In this document: one piece after another, positions 1 through 8,396 of the stretch
How the letters are laid out: each line of letters starts with the position of its first letter
How positions within the stretch are numbered: the first letter of the stretch is position 1
Position numbers and translations under genes: made by a program
The notes under the pieces: model-generated
What the model was told of the DNA's origin: nothing
The model's input: only the letters and a program-made list of their open reading frames with translations
The model's database searches: none
Assembly: GCA_963692995.1 (NCBI GenBank)
Contig: OY843611.1
Span: forward strand, 1,860,001-1,924,000
Direction: 5' to 3'
From: Bin87 sp963692995
GTDB taxonomy: Bacteria > Chloroflexota > Dehalococcoidia > Lucifugimonadales > UBA3495
DNA: 64,000 nt

Positions 1-96
1 AGCCTGGTCTCGCAGCTGCAACAGCTCATTGTCGCGTTGGAATAGCTCAGCGTTAAGACGATCCACTTCCTGCTGCAATTCCTGCTCTCTGCTCAT
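1..96 (-). CDS. Coiled-coil protein, N-terminal fragment
   Basis: The reverse strand from 96 down to the window edge is open for 32 codons, beginning MSREQELQQEVDRLN. A GGGAG ribosome binding site lies 9 bases before the ATG, which supports a genuine start. The visible part is rich in Glu, Gln, Leu and Arg with heptad-like leucines (LQQEV, LNAEL, ELLQL), so it is probably an alpha-helical coiled coil. The rest of the gene lies outside the window and I cannot name a family. A well-formed promoter at 169-197 drives it, transcribing away from the CoA-transferase operon. Confidence 0.6.
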   Translation of the reverse strand, partial: MSREQELQQEVDRLNAELFQRDNELLQLRDQA

Positions 97-168
97 CAGC
101 TGTGTCTCCCACCGGCTAATCCCGGCGCCAAGCTTATCCATTTCAAGCCATCCAGATATTTCGGATAC

Positions 169-197
169 AAAATATTCCGAACATCTATAATTGTCAA
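169..197 (-). promoter_or_regulatory. Sigma70-type promoter with overlapping dyad
   Basis: Read on the minus strand, a perfect TTGACA (192-197) is followed after exactly 17 bases by TATTTT (169-174). It points at the coiled-coil gene whose start codon is at 96. A 6-bp inverted repeat, TTCGGA (160-165) and TCCGAA (176-181), brackets the -10 element and could be a repressor site. The promoter is seen in the sequence; the operator role is inference. Confidence 0.6.
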
Positions 198-283
198 CGA
201 CTTCACGCTCCTTGCGCCGTGGCCGGCAACAGTCCTATACTGCCCCAATCTCACCCTATTGATAATCCTGAGGATCCGGGCCC

Positions 284-1513
284 ATGCCGCGGCCAGACCG
301 GTCAACGCCGTCCCCTGATACTGTGCCCTCCGCCCCATTGGAGGGCATCCGTGTGATTGAATGGGGCGAAGTGATTTCCGCCCCCTTCTGCGCCAAGTTG
401 CTCGCGGAGCTTGGCGCCGACGTCATCAAGATTGAAGCTCCAGCCGGCGACCGCGCGCGCGAAATCGGCCCCTTTCCCGGGAATGCGCCGCACCCGGAGC
501 GGAGCGGTCTGTTCCTCTTCGCCAACCTGGGGAAACGCGGGGTCACGCTGGACACCACCGCCAAAGCCGGCATTGCACAGCTCCACAGTTTGTTGCAAGA
601 CGCGGACATTTTCGTCGAGAATCAGCCCTACGCCGGGCTTTTCGATGCGGGAATCACCGAAGCGGAACTGCGGCGACGGCATCCTCACCTGATTGCCGTT
701 TCAATTTCACCGTACGGAAGAACCGGAGATTACTGCGAATACGCCGGTTACGACCTACAGGTCAACGCGCTCAGCGGCCTGAGTTTCGGCACTGGCCATA
801 CCCACCGGGAACCCTTGACCACACCCGGTCGGCAAGCGTCGTACCTGGCCGGCTTGGGGGGAGCATTTGCAGCGGTGGTCGGGTTGCTGGCCCGAGAATC
901 GGCCAGCGCAACGGGACAGGGGCAATATATCGACGTCTCCGATTCAGGGATCATCGCCACCCTGCTTACCGGCTACCATTTGCCCACGTTCATTTATCGG
1001 GGCATTGCGGGTTACCGCTCCGGCAACCGTATGCGGCTCGGCCTATTTCCCAACTGCGTCCTGCCCTGCCGCGATGGATACGTCTGCATCGACGCGCCGC
1101 AGCTGGAACAGTACCAACGCTTCCTGAACCTGCTGGGCGATCCGGACTGGATCGACAATCCCCGCTATCGCGACCGCCGGGCGATGAGCGACCGCTACCC
1201 CGAAGAGGCCGAAAATCTCATCGCGCCCTGGTTCATGGAGCACGACAAAGCCGAGATCCTGCAACTGTGCCTGGAAAACCGCATCCCCTGCGCCCCCGTG
1301 CTGACCATTGACGAGATGCTGGAAACCCCGCAATTGCGAGAACGGGCCTGGTTCCGCGACCACGACCATCCCCAGGCTGGTCAGTTCCGTTACCCCGGGG
1401 AGGCCGTCCGGCTTAACGGCTCCCCGTGCCGCATCGTGCGACCCGCTCCAATGCTGGGTCAGCACAATCACGAGGTGTTCGGGACGCCGCGTTCCGCATC
1501 GGTTCCGCGTTGA
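284..1513 (+). CDS. CaiB/BaiF family CoA-transferase, Asp-lacking subunit
   Basis: This 409-residue protein is a class III (CaiB/BaiF, formyl-CoA transferase-like) CoA-transferase, a family that moves CoA between carboxylic acids in the cytoplasm. The N-terminus (PLEGIRVIEWGEVISAPF, then LLAELGADVIKIE) is the usual CoA-binding Rossmann half, and GYDLQVNALSG and GQGQYIDVS mark the middle. The segment where the family carries its catalytic aspartate reads ASYLAG (around residues 185-190) and contains no Asp. The next gene overlaps by one base (TGATG) and does have the Asp, so the two probably form a heteromeric enzyme like BbsEF. The start is set by GAGG at 270-273. The C-terminus (after GQHNHEVFG) is shorter than usual. 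The substrate is unknown. Confidence 0.85.
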   Translation: MPRPDRSTPSPDTVPSAPLEGIRVIEWGEVISAPFCAKLLAELGADVIKIEAPAGDRAREIGPFPGNAPHPERSGLFLFANLGKRGVTLDTTAKAGIAQLHSLLQDADIFVENQPYAGLFDAGITEAELRRRHPHLIAVSISPYGRTGDYCEYAGYDLQVNALSGLSFGTGHTHREPLTTPGRQASYLAGLGGAFAAVVGLLARESASATGQGQYIDVSDSGIIATLLTGYHLPTFIYRGIAGYRSGNRMRLGLFPNCVLPCRDGYVCIDAPQLEQYQRFLNLLGDPDWIDNPRYRDRRAMSDRYPEEAENLIAPWFMEHDKAEILQLCLENRIPCAPVLTIDEMLETPQLRERAWFRDHDHPQAGQFRYPGEAVRLNGSPCRIVRPAPMLGQHNHEVFGTPRSASVPR

Positions 1514-2775
1514 TGACTCCGCTCCCGCTGCGCAGTGTTCGGGTGGTTGATCTCGGCAGCGCTTGGGCCGGCCCCATGGCCGGGCAACTCCTCGCCGATA
1601 TGGGCGCGGAGGTCATCAAGGTGGAAAGCCGCGCCCGCCTGGACGGTATGCGCTTGGGGCGGCCCATGATACCCGTTGCCAATCACGGCGATGACCTCGC
1701 CGGCGGCGACCGGGGCTTGTGGCCCGAATTGCAGCCCGTATTCCACGGCCTCAACCGCAACAAGTTGAGCGTAACTCTCAACCTCCGTACCAACGCGGGC
1801 CGCGACATCCTTACGAGGTTGGCCGCCGCAAGCGACGTGGTGCTGTCCAATTTCTCGCCCGGCGTTTTGCAACGTCTGGGCATGGACTACGAAACTCTTC
1901 GCGCCGTCAAGCCCGACATCATCGTCGCTGCCATGCCCGCCTTTGGAGACGCTGGCCCGCTGCGCGACATGGTCGCTTACGCCCCGATAATCCAGGCCAT
2001 GTCGGGCATGATGAGCCTGGTCGGCTATCCGCCCGAGGCGGGCGAGCCTTTGGTCGGCGAATTGCAGGCCGCCTGGAGCGACACCGTGGCCGCCTTGTGC
2101 GCCGCCCTGGGAGTCGTCGCCGCGCTCCGGCGCCGCAACCGGACCGGCGCCGGTCAGTACGTTGAAGCGGCGCATTTGGAGGGGACTACCGCGCTATTGG
2201 GCGTCCCCATGCTCCAATACCAAATGACCGGCATTGTTCCTGCCCCGACGGGCAACGATGATCCCGAATTTGCCCCCCACAACAACTATCCGTGCTCCGG
2301 AGAAGACGCCTGGGTCGCCATTGCCGTGCGGACTGATGCTGAATGGAAAGCCCTCACCCAAGTCATCGATGACGACGCGCTATCCGGAGATCTCCGGTTC
2401 GCAAACCCCTTGTCCCGTTGGGAAAACCGCCGCTCCCTGGACGAAATTATCTCCTCCTGGACTCGCGCGCTGACCCCGCGGCAGGTGATGGAACGTCTGC
2501 AAAGCGTCGGCGTTGCCGCCATGCCCGTCATGAATATCGCTGACCAGTTCGCCGACCCCCACCTCAACGCTCGCGAAACTTACGCCGAAATCGACCACCC
2601 CCACGTCGGAGCCGAGCTGCTCTACGGCGTGCCCTGGCGTTTCAGCGACACTCCCGGCGGCATCCGCACCCCCGCGCCACTCCTGGGACAGCACAACCGC
2701 TATGTTCTCAATGAATTGCTGGGCATCGACACCGACGAGCTGAGCCGATTATCCGACGAGCAAGTCGTTCACTGA
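1513..2775 (+). CDS. CaiB/BaiF family CoA-transferase, catalytic subunit
   Basis: Second class III CoA-transferase, 420 residues. The chosen ATG at 1513 overlaps the upstream stop codon by one base, which implies translational coupling; an upstream in-frame ATG at 1426 would lie deep inside the preceding gene. The N-terminus reads LRSVRVVDLGSAWAGPM and LLADMGAEVIKVES. The catalytic aspartate is present in AAWSDTVAA (Asp190), 22 residues before the conserved TGAGQ turn exactly as in the family. An approximately 20-residue insertion (RLGRPMIPVANHGDDLAGG region) precedes LNRNKLSVTLNL. It probably supplies the active site for a heteromer with the product of 284-1513. The CoA donor and acceptor cannot be deduced. 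Confidence 0.88.
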   Translation: MTPLPLRSVRVVDLGSAWAGPMAGQLLADMGAEVIKVESRARLDGMRLGRPMIPVANHGDDLAGGDRGLWPELQPVFHGLNRNKLSVTLNLRTNAGRDILTRLAAASDVVLSNFSPGVLQRLGMDYETLRAVKPDIIVAAMPAFGDAGPLRDMVAYAPIIQAMSGMMSLVGYPPEAGEPLVGELQAAWSDTVAALCAALGVVAALRRRNRTGAGQYVEAAHLEGTTALLGVPMLQYQMTGIVPAPTGNDDPEFAPHNNYPCSGEDAWVAIAVRTDAEWKALTQVIDDDALSGDLRFANPLSRWENRRSLDEIISSWTRALTPRQVMERLQSVGVAAMPVMNIADQFADPHLNARETYAEIDHPHVGAELLYGVPWRFSDTPGGIRTPAPLLGQHNRYVLNELLGIDTDELSRLSDEQVVH

Positions 2776-2924
2776 TTGCGCCGCGCATCCATCGACTGCG
2801 CTAGAGTGCCTCCCGCATGGCCAACCTGGATGCGGCGAACCTGAAGATTCCCTACAATTGCGATGGCGACGATGCTGAAGCTTGCGCGCGCCGTCATCGC
2901 GCCGCAAGTCCCGGGGCCGGAAAA

Positions 2925-2933
2925 TGCTATGAT
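2925..2933 (+). promoter_or_regulatory. Extended -10 promoter for the DUF1015 gene
   Basis: TGCTATGAT (TGn plus a -10 hexamer) lies 38 bases before the DUF1015 start codon, which would give a leader of about 30 bases carrying GGAG at 2956-2959. I see no convincing -35 element. The position relative to the ribosome binding site supports the chosen start at 2971. Confidence 0.5.
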
Positions 2934-2970
2934 GGTACGTACCCAGCATCCCAACGGAGCGCCCATACCC

Positions 2971-4254
2971 ATGGCCACCATCAAACCCTTCCGCGGCTGC
3001 CGTTTCGACCCGAATGCCGTAGGCAGCCTCTCCTCGGTAATCTGCCCGCCCTACGATATGATCGGAGCCGAACTCAAGGCCGACCTGCAACGCCGCAGTC
3101 CGTATAACGCGGTACACCTCGAAGGCGGCGAGCAACCCGATCCGGTTGACCCCCATACCGGTTACCGACAGGCGGCTGCATTGTTCAACGGCTGGCTGGC
3201 CGATGGCATCCTGACCCGGGACGAATCTCCCTCCTTCTACCTGATGCGCCACACCTATGATTTCGGAGGACGGCATTACCAACACCTGGGGTTGTTTGCC
3301 AACGTGTTGGTAGAGGATTACGACGCCGGAGCCGTTTTCCCCCACGAGTTCACCAGGGAACCGGCCGTGTTGGACCGAGTGGCATTGCTTGATGCCTGCC
3401 AGGCTCAATTCAGCCCGATAATGTCGCTGTATCGTGACTCGGAAGGCGCCTTGCAAAACATCTTTGACCGCATCAGTTCCGATCCTCCCGACGCTGCCGC
3501 CCAAACCCCGGCAGGGGGCGACGCCCGGCTGTGGCGCATCGCTGATCCCGCTGTCCAGGCCAAAATCAACCAGGCCTTCGCCAACCGACCCGTCTTCCTG
3601 GCCGACGGACACCACCGCTATGAAGCCGCGCTACGCTACCGGCGCGGGCAATCCTCACGCGCTCAGGCGGACCTCCAGGCCGCCGCCAACTACGTGATGA
3701 TGACCCTTATCGAGTTTGACGATCCGGGACTGCTGCTGCTGCCGTATCACCGGGTCCTCCGGGAATTGTCCCCGGAACAGTTGTCCGCAGTGCGTCTCAA
3801 CATGGACGACATATTTGACGCGCACCCATTAAATCCCGACATCACCCCGTCGGCCGCAGTGCAAGAAGTCACCCGAATCGGTGAAAGCGGCCATTGTTTC
3901 GCCGTTTTTTGGGCAGACGCGCCCCCCACCCTCCACACCTTGCGCCCGGAGGCCGACTTGGGTTCCTGGGGTTCCTTGGCGGTTTCGGAGGCTTGGGTGT
4001 TGCAGGAGCGCGTCCTCTCGCCGGTTTTGGGCGAAGCCTTGACCCGGCACGTCGACTACAGCCCCGACCATGAAACCATTGCCCAGAACGTCGCCGCCGG
4101 AGCGCACCAGGCGGCCATTCTCCTCAAGCCCTTCCCACTGGAACCTTTCCGGCAAATCGTCAGCGCCGGAAACCGCCTCCCGCCCAAATCCACGTTCTTT
4201 TATCCCAAACTGCCCACAGGACTCGTGATCAACCAACTGGCGGGGGACATGTAG
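2971..4254 (+). CDS. DUF1015 family protein
   Basis: This 427-residue protein matches the DUF1015 family: it begins MATIKPFRGCRFDP, continues SVICPPYDMI, and has the family signature ADGHHRYEAALRYR in the middle. The biochemical role of DUF1015 is not firmly established. The family is soluble, about 400-450 residues, and shows no obvious catalytic motif beyond the conserved His-His-Arg-Tyr. I start the gene at 2971 because family members begin close to the KPF motif and GGAG lies upstream; upstream in-frame ATGs at 2863 and 2932 would add unconserved residues. It lies 195 bases after the CoA-transferase pair with its own promoter, so it is probably a separate unit. Confidence 0.85.
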   Translation: MATIKPFRGCRFDPNAVGSLSSVICPPYDMIGAELKADLQRRSPYNAVHLEGGEQPDPVDPHTGYRQAAALFNGWLADGILTRDESPSFYLMRHTYDFGGRHYQHLGLFANVLVEDYDAGAVFPHEFTREPAVLDRVALLDACQAQFSPIMSLYRDSEGALQNIFDRISSDPPDAAAQTPAGGDARLWRIADPAVQAKINQAFANRPVFLADGHHRYEAALRYRRGQSSRAQADLQAAANYVMMTLIEFDDPGLLLLPYHRVLRELSPEQLSAVRLNMDDIFDAHPLNPDITPSAAVQEVTRIGESGHCFAVFWADAPPTLHTLRPEADLGSWGSLAVSEAWVLQERVLSPVLGEALTRHVDYSPDHETIAQNVAAGAHQAAILLKPFPLEPFRQIVSAGNRLPPKSTFFYPKLPTGLVINQLAGDM

Positions 4255-4358
4255 CCGGGCTGCGCTTTTGTCGGCGGCATTTGTACCGCAAACGCTGGCG
4301 TTTCCCGCGAATTGGGCAACCTGCTCAAACGAAGACCTGCGCCGGATTTCGTTGACTC

Positions 4359-4388
4359 CCGACAGATTTCGTAATCTGCTGGTATAAT
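4359..4388 (+). promoter_or_regulatory. Extended -10 promoter for the aminotransferase
   Basis: A perfect extended -10, TGGTATAAT (4380-4388), is preceded after 18 bases by CCGACA (4359-4364), four of six matches to TTGACA. Transcription would begin near 4395, followed by AGGAG at 4434-4438 and the ATG at 4447. This is one of the clearest promoters in the window. Confidence 0.7.
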
Positions 4389-4446
4389 ATCGTGCGTTGT
4401 GTCAACATCCGTCACCCAAGTTAGTATTCCTCCAGGAGCTTCCCCG

Positions 4447-5562
4447 ATGACCTTGACCAAAATTGAACCCCAGAACCTGCGTACCCCCGGCCCCACACCT
4501 ATCCCCGACGACATCGTCGAGGAAATGTCGTTGCCCATGATCAACCACCGGGGACCCGAGTTCAAGGAACTGATCGAGGCCACCACCGCCGGATTGAAAC
4601 AGGTCTTCATGACCACCAACGACCTCTATATCCTGACCTCCAGCGGCACTGGCGCTTTGGAAGCGGCGGTAGTCAACACCCTTTCTCCCGGCGACAAAGT
4701 TATCGCTGCCACCGCCGGTTCCTTCGGCGACCGTTTCGTGCAGATCGCCGAAAGTTACGGCGCGGACGTCACCCGCATGGATTTTGAGTGGGGCGACGCC
4801 ATCGATCCGGACGCCATCCGATCCGAGCTACGGAAAGACCCGGCCGTCAAAGCCGTCCTGGTGACGCATAACGAGACCTCCACCGGCGTCACCCACGACC
4901 TGGAGTCAATCGCGCGGGTGGTAAAGAGCGAATTCGACAAGCTGCTGCTGGTGGACGCGGTCAGCAGCCTCGGCTGCATCCCCCTCCCCGTTGACGGCTG
5001 GAGCTGCGACCTGGTGGCCACCGGCTCCCAAAAGGGCTTTATGATCCCGCCGGGCCTGGCCTTCATCAGTATCAGCGCCCGTGGCTGGCAAGCCTACCAG
5101 GACGCCAAAATACCCCGGTTCTATTTCGACTTGATGGCCGCCGAGCGTTCTTTGGCCCGCGGTCAAACCCCCTGGACTCCCAACGTGGCCTTGCTCTACG
5201 GCCTGCGCTTGGGTCTCGATCGCATTATGAACGAGGGGCTTGAAACGGTGTACGAGCGTCACGCCGCCGTCGCCGAGTATTGCCGCGCCGGCGTCAAGGC
5301 GTTGGGTCTTCAACTCCTCGCCAACGACGAAACCCGCGCCTCCAATACCGTCACCGGCGTAAAGATGCCCGCGGAGATCGACGGCGGCAGGTTCATGGCT
5401 ATGATGCGAGAGGAGGAGGGCGTGGTGCTGGCCGGCGGACAGGGCAAGCTCACCGGCCAATGCTTCCGCATCGGACACCTCGGTTGGGTCACCAAAGAAG
5501 ATATCGCCGCGGTTCTGAACGCCCTTGAGCGGGTGCTGCCCAAGGTCGGTTTCAAGGGTTAG
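4447..5562 (+). CDS. Alanine/serine-glyoxylate aminotransferase family protein
   Basis: A 371-residue class V PLP-dependent aminotransferase of the alanine-glyoxylate/serine-glyoxylate type. The N-terminal signature LRTPGPTPIP, the SSGTGALEAAV PLP-phosphate loop, the LLVDAVSSLG cofactor Asp and the Schiff-base lysine in TGSQKGF (Lys196) are all present. Such enzymes transaminate glyoxylate to glycine using alanine or serine; some relatives act on other small amino acids, so the substrate is only probable. AGGAG sits 8 bases before the ATG at 4447, which I prefer to an in-frame GTG at 4399. A paralogue lies at 60294-61496 next to glycolate oxidase genes. The gene is monocistronic and ends before a hairpin at 5585-5608. 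Confidence 0.88.
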   Translation: MTLTKIEPQNLRTPGPTPIPDDIVEEMSLPMINHRGPEFKELIEATTAGLKQVFMTTNDLYILTSSGTGALEAAVVNTLSPGDKVIAATAGSFGDRFVQIAESYGADVTRMDFEWGDAIDPDAIRSELRKDPAVKAVLVTHNETSTGVTHDLESIARVVKSEFDKLLLVDAVSSLGCIPLPVDGWSCDLVATGSQKGFMIPPGLAFISISARGWQAYQDAKIPRFYFDLMAAERSLARGQTPWTPNVALLYGLRLGLDRIMNEGLETVYERHAAVAEYCRAGVKALGLQLLANDETRASNTVTGVKMPAEIDGGRFMAMMREEEGVVLAGGQGKLTGQCFRIGHLGWVTKEDIAAVLNALERVLPKVGFKG

Positions 5563-5584
5563 ACCCACAACGTCAGGACAATCC

Positions 5585-5608
5585 AGGGGCGAATGAGCAT
5601 TCGCCCCT
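5585..5608. repeat. Palindrome, possible terminator
   Basis: Arms AGGGGCGAATG (5585-5595) and CATTCGCCCCT (5598-5608) are perfect reverse complements separated by AG. It follows the aminotransferase stop codon by 22 bases and precedes the coiled-coil gene at 5625. It could form a strong hairpin in RNA, but no T-tract follows. The sequence type resembles dispersed REP-like palindromes. Confidence 0.6.
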
Positions 5609-5624
5609 ACACTTGTATCGAGCC

Positions 5625-6086
5625 ATGTCAACGAACTCGCAATTGCAGCAGGCCATGGCGGCTTTGCGCCTGTCGCTGGCCGAAATTCGCCATAAAGAAG
5701 AGCAATTTGACGCCGCCATTAACCAGTTCCGCACCCAACTGCGGCGATTGCCGAGACAGACCATTTATGGCCGCGCTCCACTGGATATGGCGCTGTCTGC
5801 AATGGGCGAAATCGAGGAACGCTTACGGGACGCTGAAGACAACCGCCGACGTTTGCTCACCGTCAAAAAGGCGGCGTTGGACGAACTGGCAGCGCTAGAG
5901 TCGGTGCAACAAGTTGACGCGGCCCGCAAGGCGTTGACGCAACTGAGACAGCAATTCGGGCGTCAGCCGGCAGCCGCGGAAGCCGCCGCCGAAATCCGCC
6001 GCCTGGAGCAATTCATCGCCCAGCACAGCCGGCGCGCGGAACAAACCATCACCGCCAACTTCGAGGAGCGGCGCAACCAGAATTGA
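5625..6086 (+). CDS. Predicted coiled-coil protein
   Basis: I do not recognise this 153-residue protein. It begins MSTNSQLQQAM and is almost wholly alpha-helical with long Glu/Arg/Gln/Leu-rich stretches (MGEIEERLRDAEDNRRRLL, AALDELAALESVQQVDAARK), consistent with a soluble dimeric coiled coil. The ATG at 5625 is preferred over a TTG at 5613, although no good ribosome binding site precedes either. The gene follows a palindrome, runs in the same direction as argJ and ends 122 bases before it. Composition and codon use look like the neighbours, so I consider it a real gene. No catalytic motif or membrane segment is visible. Confidence 0.55.
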   Translation: MSTNSQLQQAMAALRLSLAEIRHKEEQFDAAINQFRTQLRRLPRQTIYGRAPLDMALSAMGEIEERLRDAEDNRRRLLTVKKAALDELAALESVQQVDAARKALTQLRQQFGRQPAAAEAAAEIRRLEQFIAQHSRRAEQTITANFEERRNQN

Positions 6087-6152
6087 CCTCCGCGCCGGTT
6101 GACCCCACCCGGCTAACCGGCATCCTGCCGGGCCTCTCGGCGTTGCGTCCTA

Positions 6153-6161
6153 TGGTATATT
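6153..6161 (+). promoter_or_regulatory. Extended -10 promoter for argJ
   Basis: TGGTATATT lies 48 bases before the argJ start codon. No -35 hexamer is evident at the usual distance. The short leader contains AGGAG at 6194-6198. Confidence 0.5.
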
Positions 6162-6208
6162 GATTCGGCATTCCCACGCCAATCAAGGTCAGCAGGAGCT
6201 CCCATACC

Positions 6209-7435
6209 ATGCCCGGCAGCACAGCTATTGTCCCGATCCCCAACGGTACCATCACCTCCCCCCAGGGTTTTTCCGCCGGCGGCGTTTTCATTGGCCTGAA
6301 AACCCGAGGCGAGGATAAGCTGGACCTCGCTATGCTGGTGTCCGACGCCCCCTGCTCGATTGGCGGCGTATTCACTACATCGGCCATCCGATCCGCGACG
6401 GTTGACCTGGATCGAGAGCGGGTGGCCCGTGGCCAAGCCTCCGCGCTCATCGTCAACGCCGGCATTGCCAACACCTGTGTCGGCGCCCAGGGGTACAAGG
6501 ACGCCGAGGAAATGACCCGCCTCGCTGCCGACCGGCTTGACCTTGCCAAGGAGGATGTGCTGGTTTGCAGCACCGGCGTCATTGGTGTCGAATTGCCCAT
6601 GTCGCTGATCCGTTCGGGCGTTACCCAGATCGAACTGAACCCCGACGGCGGCAACCAACTAGCCCGCGCCATGATGACCACCGATACCCATCCCAAGGAA
6701 ACCGCCGTATCCTTCACCGCTTCCACGGGTCAGACCATTACCATCGGCGGCGTTGCCAAGGGTTCGGGCATGATCCACCCCAACATGGCGACCATGCTGT
6801 CTTTCGCGGCCACCGACGCCGCCGTTGACCCCGGTTTCTTGCAATCCACCGTCAAAGCCGTGGCCGACGAAACCTACAATATGCTGACCGTGGACGGCGA
6901 CAGCAGCACTAACGACACGTTCCTGGCCTTCGCTAACGGCCGGGCCGGCAATCCGATCATCGACGATCGCTCCCCTGATGCCGACTCCTTCCGGCGCGCC
7001 CTGCATCATGTTTGCTCGAACCTGACCCGTATGCTGGCCCGGGACGGCGAAGGCGCGACGCGCTTGATCACGGTGGAAGTCGATGGCGCCCGCAGCGACA
7101 CCGACGCCCGGAAAGCCGCTCTGACCGTCGCCGGCAGCAACCTTGTCAAATCGGCGGTGTACGGCGCTGATCCCAACTGGGGACGCCTGATGATGGCGCT
7201 GGGCCGCAGCGGCGCCGAGGCCGTCGAGGAGCAAGTAGATCTCTTCGTCAACGGTGTCTGCATCATGGAAGCCGGAACCCCCATCCCGTTCCATCGGGAC
7301 GCCGTAGTCGCGCTGATGTCCGGAGAGCAGGTGGATTTTCGGATAAGCCTGAACCTTTCCGACGGCGCAGCCACCGCTTACGGGTGCGACCTCACCGAGC
7401 AGTACGTCATCATCAACAGCGCTTACACCACCTAG
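6209..7435 (+). CDS. argJ: Glutamate N-acetyltransferase / amino-acid acetyltransferase ArgJ
   Basis: ArgJ (408 residues) transfers the acetyl group from N-acetylornithine to glutamate, recycling acetyl in arginine synthesis; bifunctional versions can also use acetyl-CoA. The autocleavage motif is intact: GSGMIHPNMATML, with the nucleophilic Thr195 that becomes the N-terminus of the beta chain after cleavage at Ala194-Thr195. The C-terminal NSAYTT matches the family, and DGDSSTND and GADPNWGRLM are present. AGGAG precedes the ATG by 10 bases. argB follows after 79 bases on the same strand, so the two form a partial arginine operon; no other arg genes are visible here. Whether it is mono- or bifunctional cannot be read from sequence alone. 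Confidence 0.95.
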   Translation: MPGSTAIVPIPNGTITSPQGFSAGGVFIGLKTRGEDKLDLAMLVSDAPCSIGGVFTTSAIRSATVDLDRERVARGQASALIVNAGIANTCVGAQGYKDAEEMTRLAADRLDLAKEDVLVCSTGVIGVELPMSLIRSGVTQIELNPDGGNQLARAMMTTDTHPKETAVSFTASTGQTITIGGVAKGSGMIHPNMATMLSFAATDAAVDPGFLQSTVKAVADETYNMLTVDGDSSTNDTFLAFANGRAGNPIIDDRSPDADSFRRALHHVCSNLTRMLARDGEGATRLITVEVDGARSDTDARKAALTVAGSNLVKSAVYGADPNWGRLMMALGRSGAEAVEEQVDLFVNGVCIMEAGTPIPFHRDAVVALMSGEQVDFRISLNLSDGAATAYGCDLTEQYVIINSAYTT

Positions 7436-7514
7436 CCTGGCGCCCAGATTGACTATGGCAGGGGCGATTGATCCTTCTCCCCGGCGCAGGCCAACCGTCG
7501 AGAGGAACCTCGCC

Positions 7515-8318
7515 GTGTCCCAAGTCATTTCCGAACCGCCCATCGTAGTTAAAATCGGCGGCAGCACGCTGGGCGGAAACGATACGTCCCTACAGGATCT
7601 AGTTGCCCTCCACGCTGCCGGGAAACCCGTTGTGATCGTACATGGCGGCGGCAACGTTATCAGCGAATGGATGCAGCGGCAGAATCTTGCGCCTAACTTC
7701 GTTAACGGCTTGCGAGTCACCGACGCGCCGTCTCTGGACATTGTGGTGGCGGTGCTGGGAGGACTGGTCAACAAGGAACTTACCGCTCAGCTGCAACGCT
7801 TGGGGGCTCCCACCATCGGCATCAGCGGCCTGGACGGTTGCCTGCTGCAAGCCAGAGTCGCAAATCCGGACCTGGGCTATGTCGGTGAGGTGACCGCCGT
7901 GGACCCTGCGCCGGTTAACGCCATCCTATCCGCCGGCTTCATCCCCATGATATCCCCCATCGCGGTGGATGTAACCGTTGCCAGCCACCACGCCGGACAA
8001 CCCCTCAACGTCAACGGAGACACCGCCGCCGGCGCCCTGGCCCACGCCCTGAATGCCGCGCGCATCATCTTCCTCACCGACGTGGCCGGCGTGATGGACA
8101 ACGGCGGTCGGGTGATACCCCGCCTGGATGCGCGGGGCGCGGAGGCGCTGCGCAGTTCCGGCGTCGCCCGTGGCGGTATGCTGCCGAAACTGGCCGCCTG
8201 TCTTGATGCCCTGGCCGACCGGGCCGTACCCAGCGCCCACATCATTGACGGACGGGAGCCCGGCGCATTGATGGATTGTGTGGAAGGGAAACCCATCGGC
8301 ACGCGCATCACTTCGTAA
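7515..8318 (+). CDS. argB: Acetylglutamate kinase ArgB
   Basis: ArgB phosphorylates N-acetylglutamate with ATP, the second step of arginine synthesis. The 267-residue product shows the amino-acid kinase landmarks: VKIGGSTL near the N-terminus, VIVHGGG, the NVNGDTAAGALA substrate/ATP segment and FLTDVAGVMD. I choose GTG at 7515 because AGAGGA lies 7-8 bases upstream; a TTG at 7449 or ATG at 7455 would add an unconserved tail that lacks a ribosome binding site. The gene lies downstream of argJ in the same orientation. The start gives a length typical for the family. A 31-base palindrome follows (8338-8368) before the convergent neighbour. Confidence 0.93.
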   Translation: MSQVISEPPIVVKIGGSTLGGNDTSLQDLVALHAAGKPVVIVHGGGNVISEWMQRQNLAPNFVNGLRVTDAPSLDIVVAVLGGLVNKELTAQLQRLGAPTIGISGLDGCLLQARVANPDLGYVGEVTAVDPAPVNAILSAGFIPMISPIAVDVTVASHHAGQPLNVNGDTAAGALAHALNAARIIFLTDVAGVMDNGGRVIPRLDARGAEALRSSGVARGGMLPKLAACLDALADRAVPSAHIIDGREPGALMDCVEGKPIGTRITS

Positions 8319-8337
8319 CCTCTCGGTCGGCCCAAAA

Positions 8338-8368
8338 TATCGGGGCGGGTTTGAAACCCGCCCCGATA
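8338..8368. terminator. GC-rich palindrome between convergent genes
   Basis: Arms TATCGGGGCGGGTTT (8338-8352) and AAACCCGCCCCGATA (8354-8368) are perfect reverse complements around one G. It sits in the 78-base gap between argB and the convergent gene at 8397-8861, so it could end transcription from both sides. A closely related palindrome at 40481-40507 also separates convergent genes. Confidence 0.6.
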
Positions 8369-8396
8369 CGCCCATGGAAAAGCCCAAGCCGAACCA

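Noticed and set aside
4352..4357. TTGACT as the -35 of the aminotransferase promoter
   Set aside because: It is 25 bases from the TATAAT, too far; the CCGACA at 4359 with 18-base spacing and the extended -10 fit better.
6659..7774. 371-codon minus-strand frame across argJ and argB
   Set aside because: Crosses two well-supported genes on the other strand and shows no family features.
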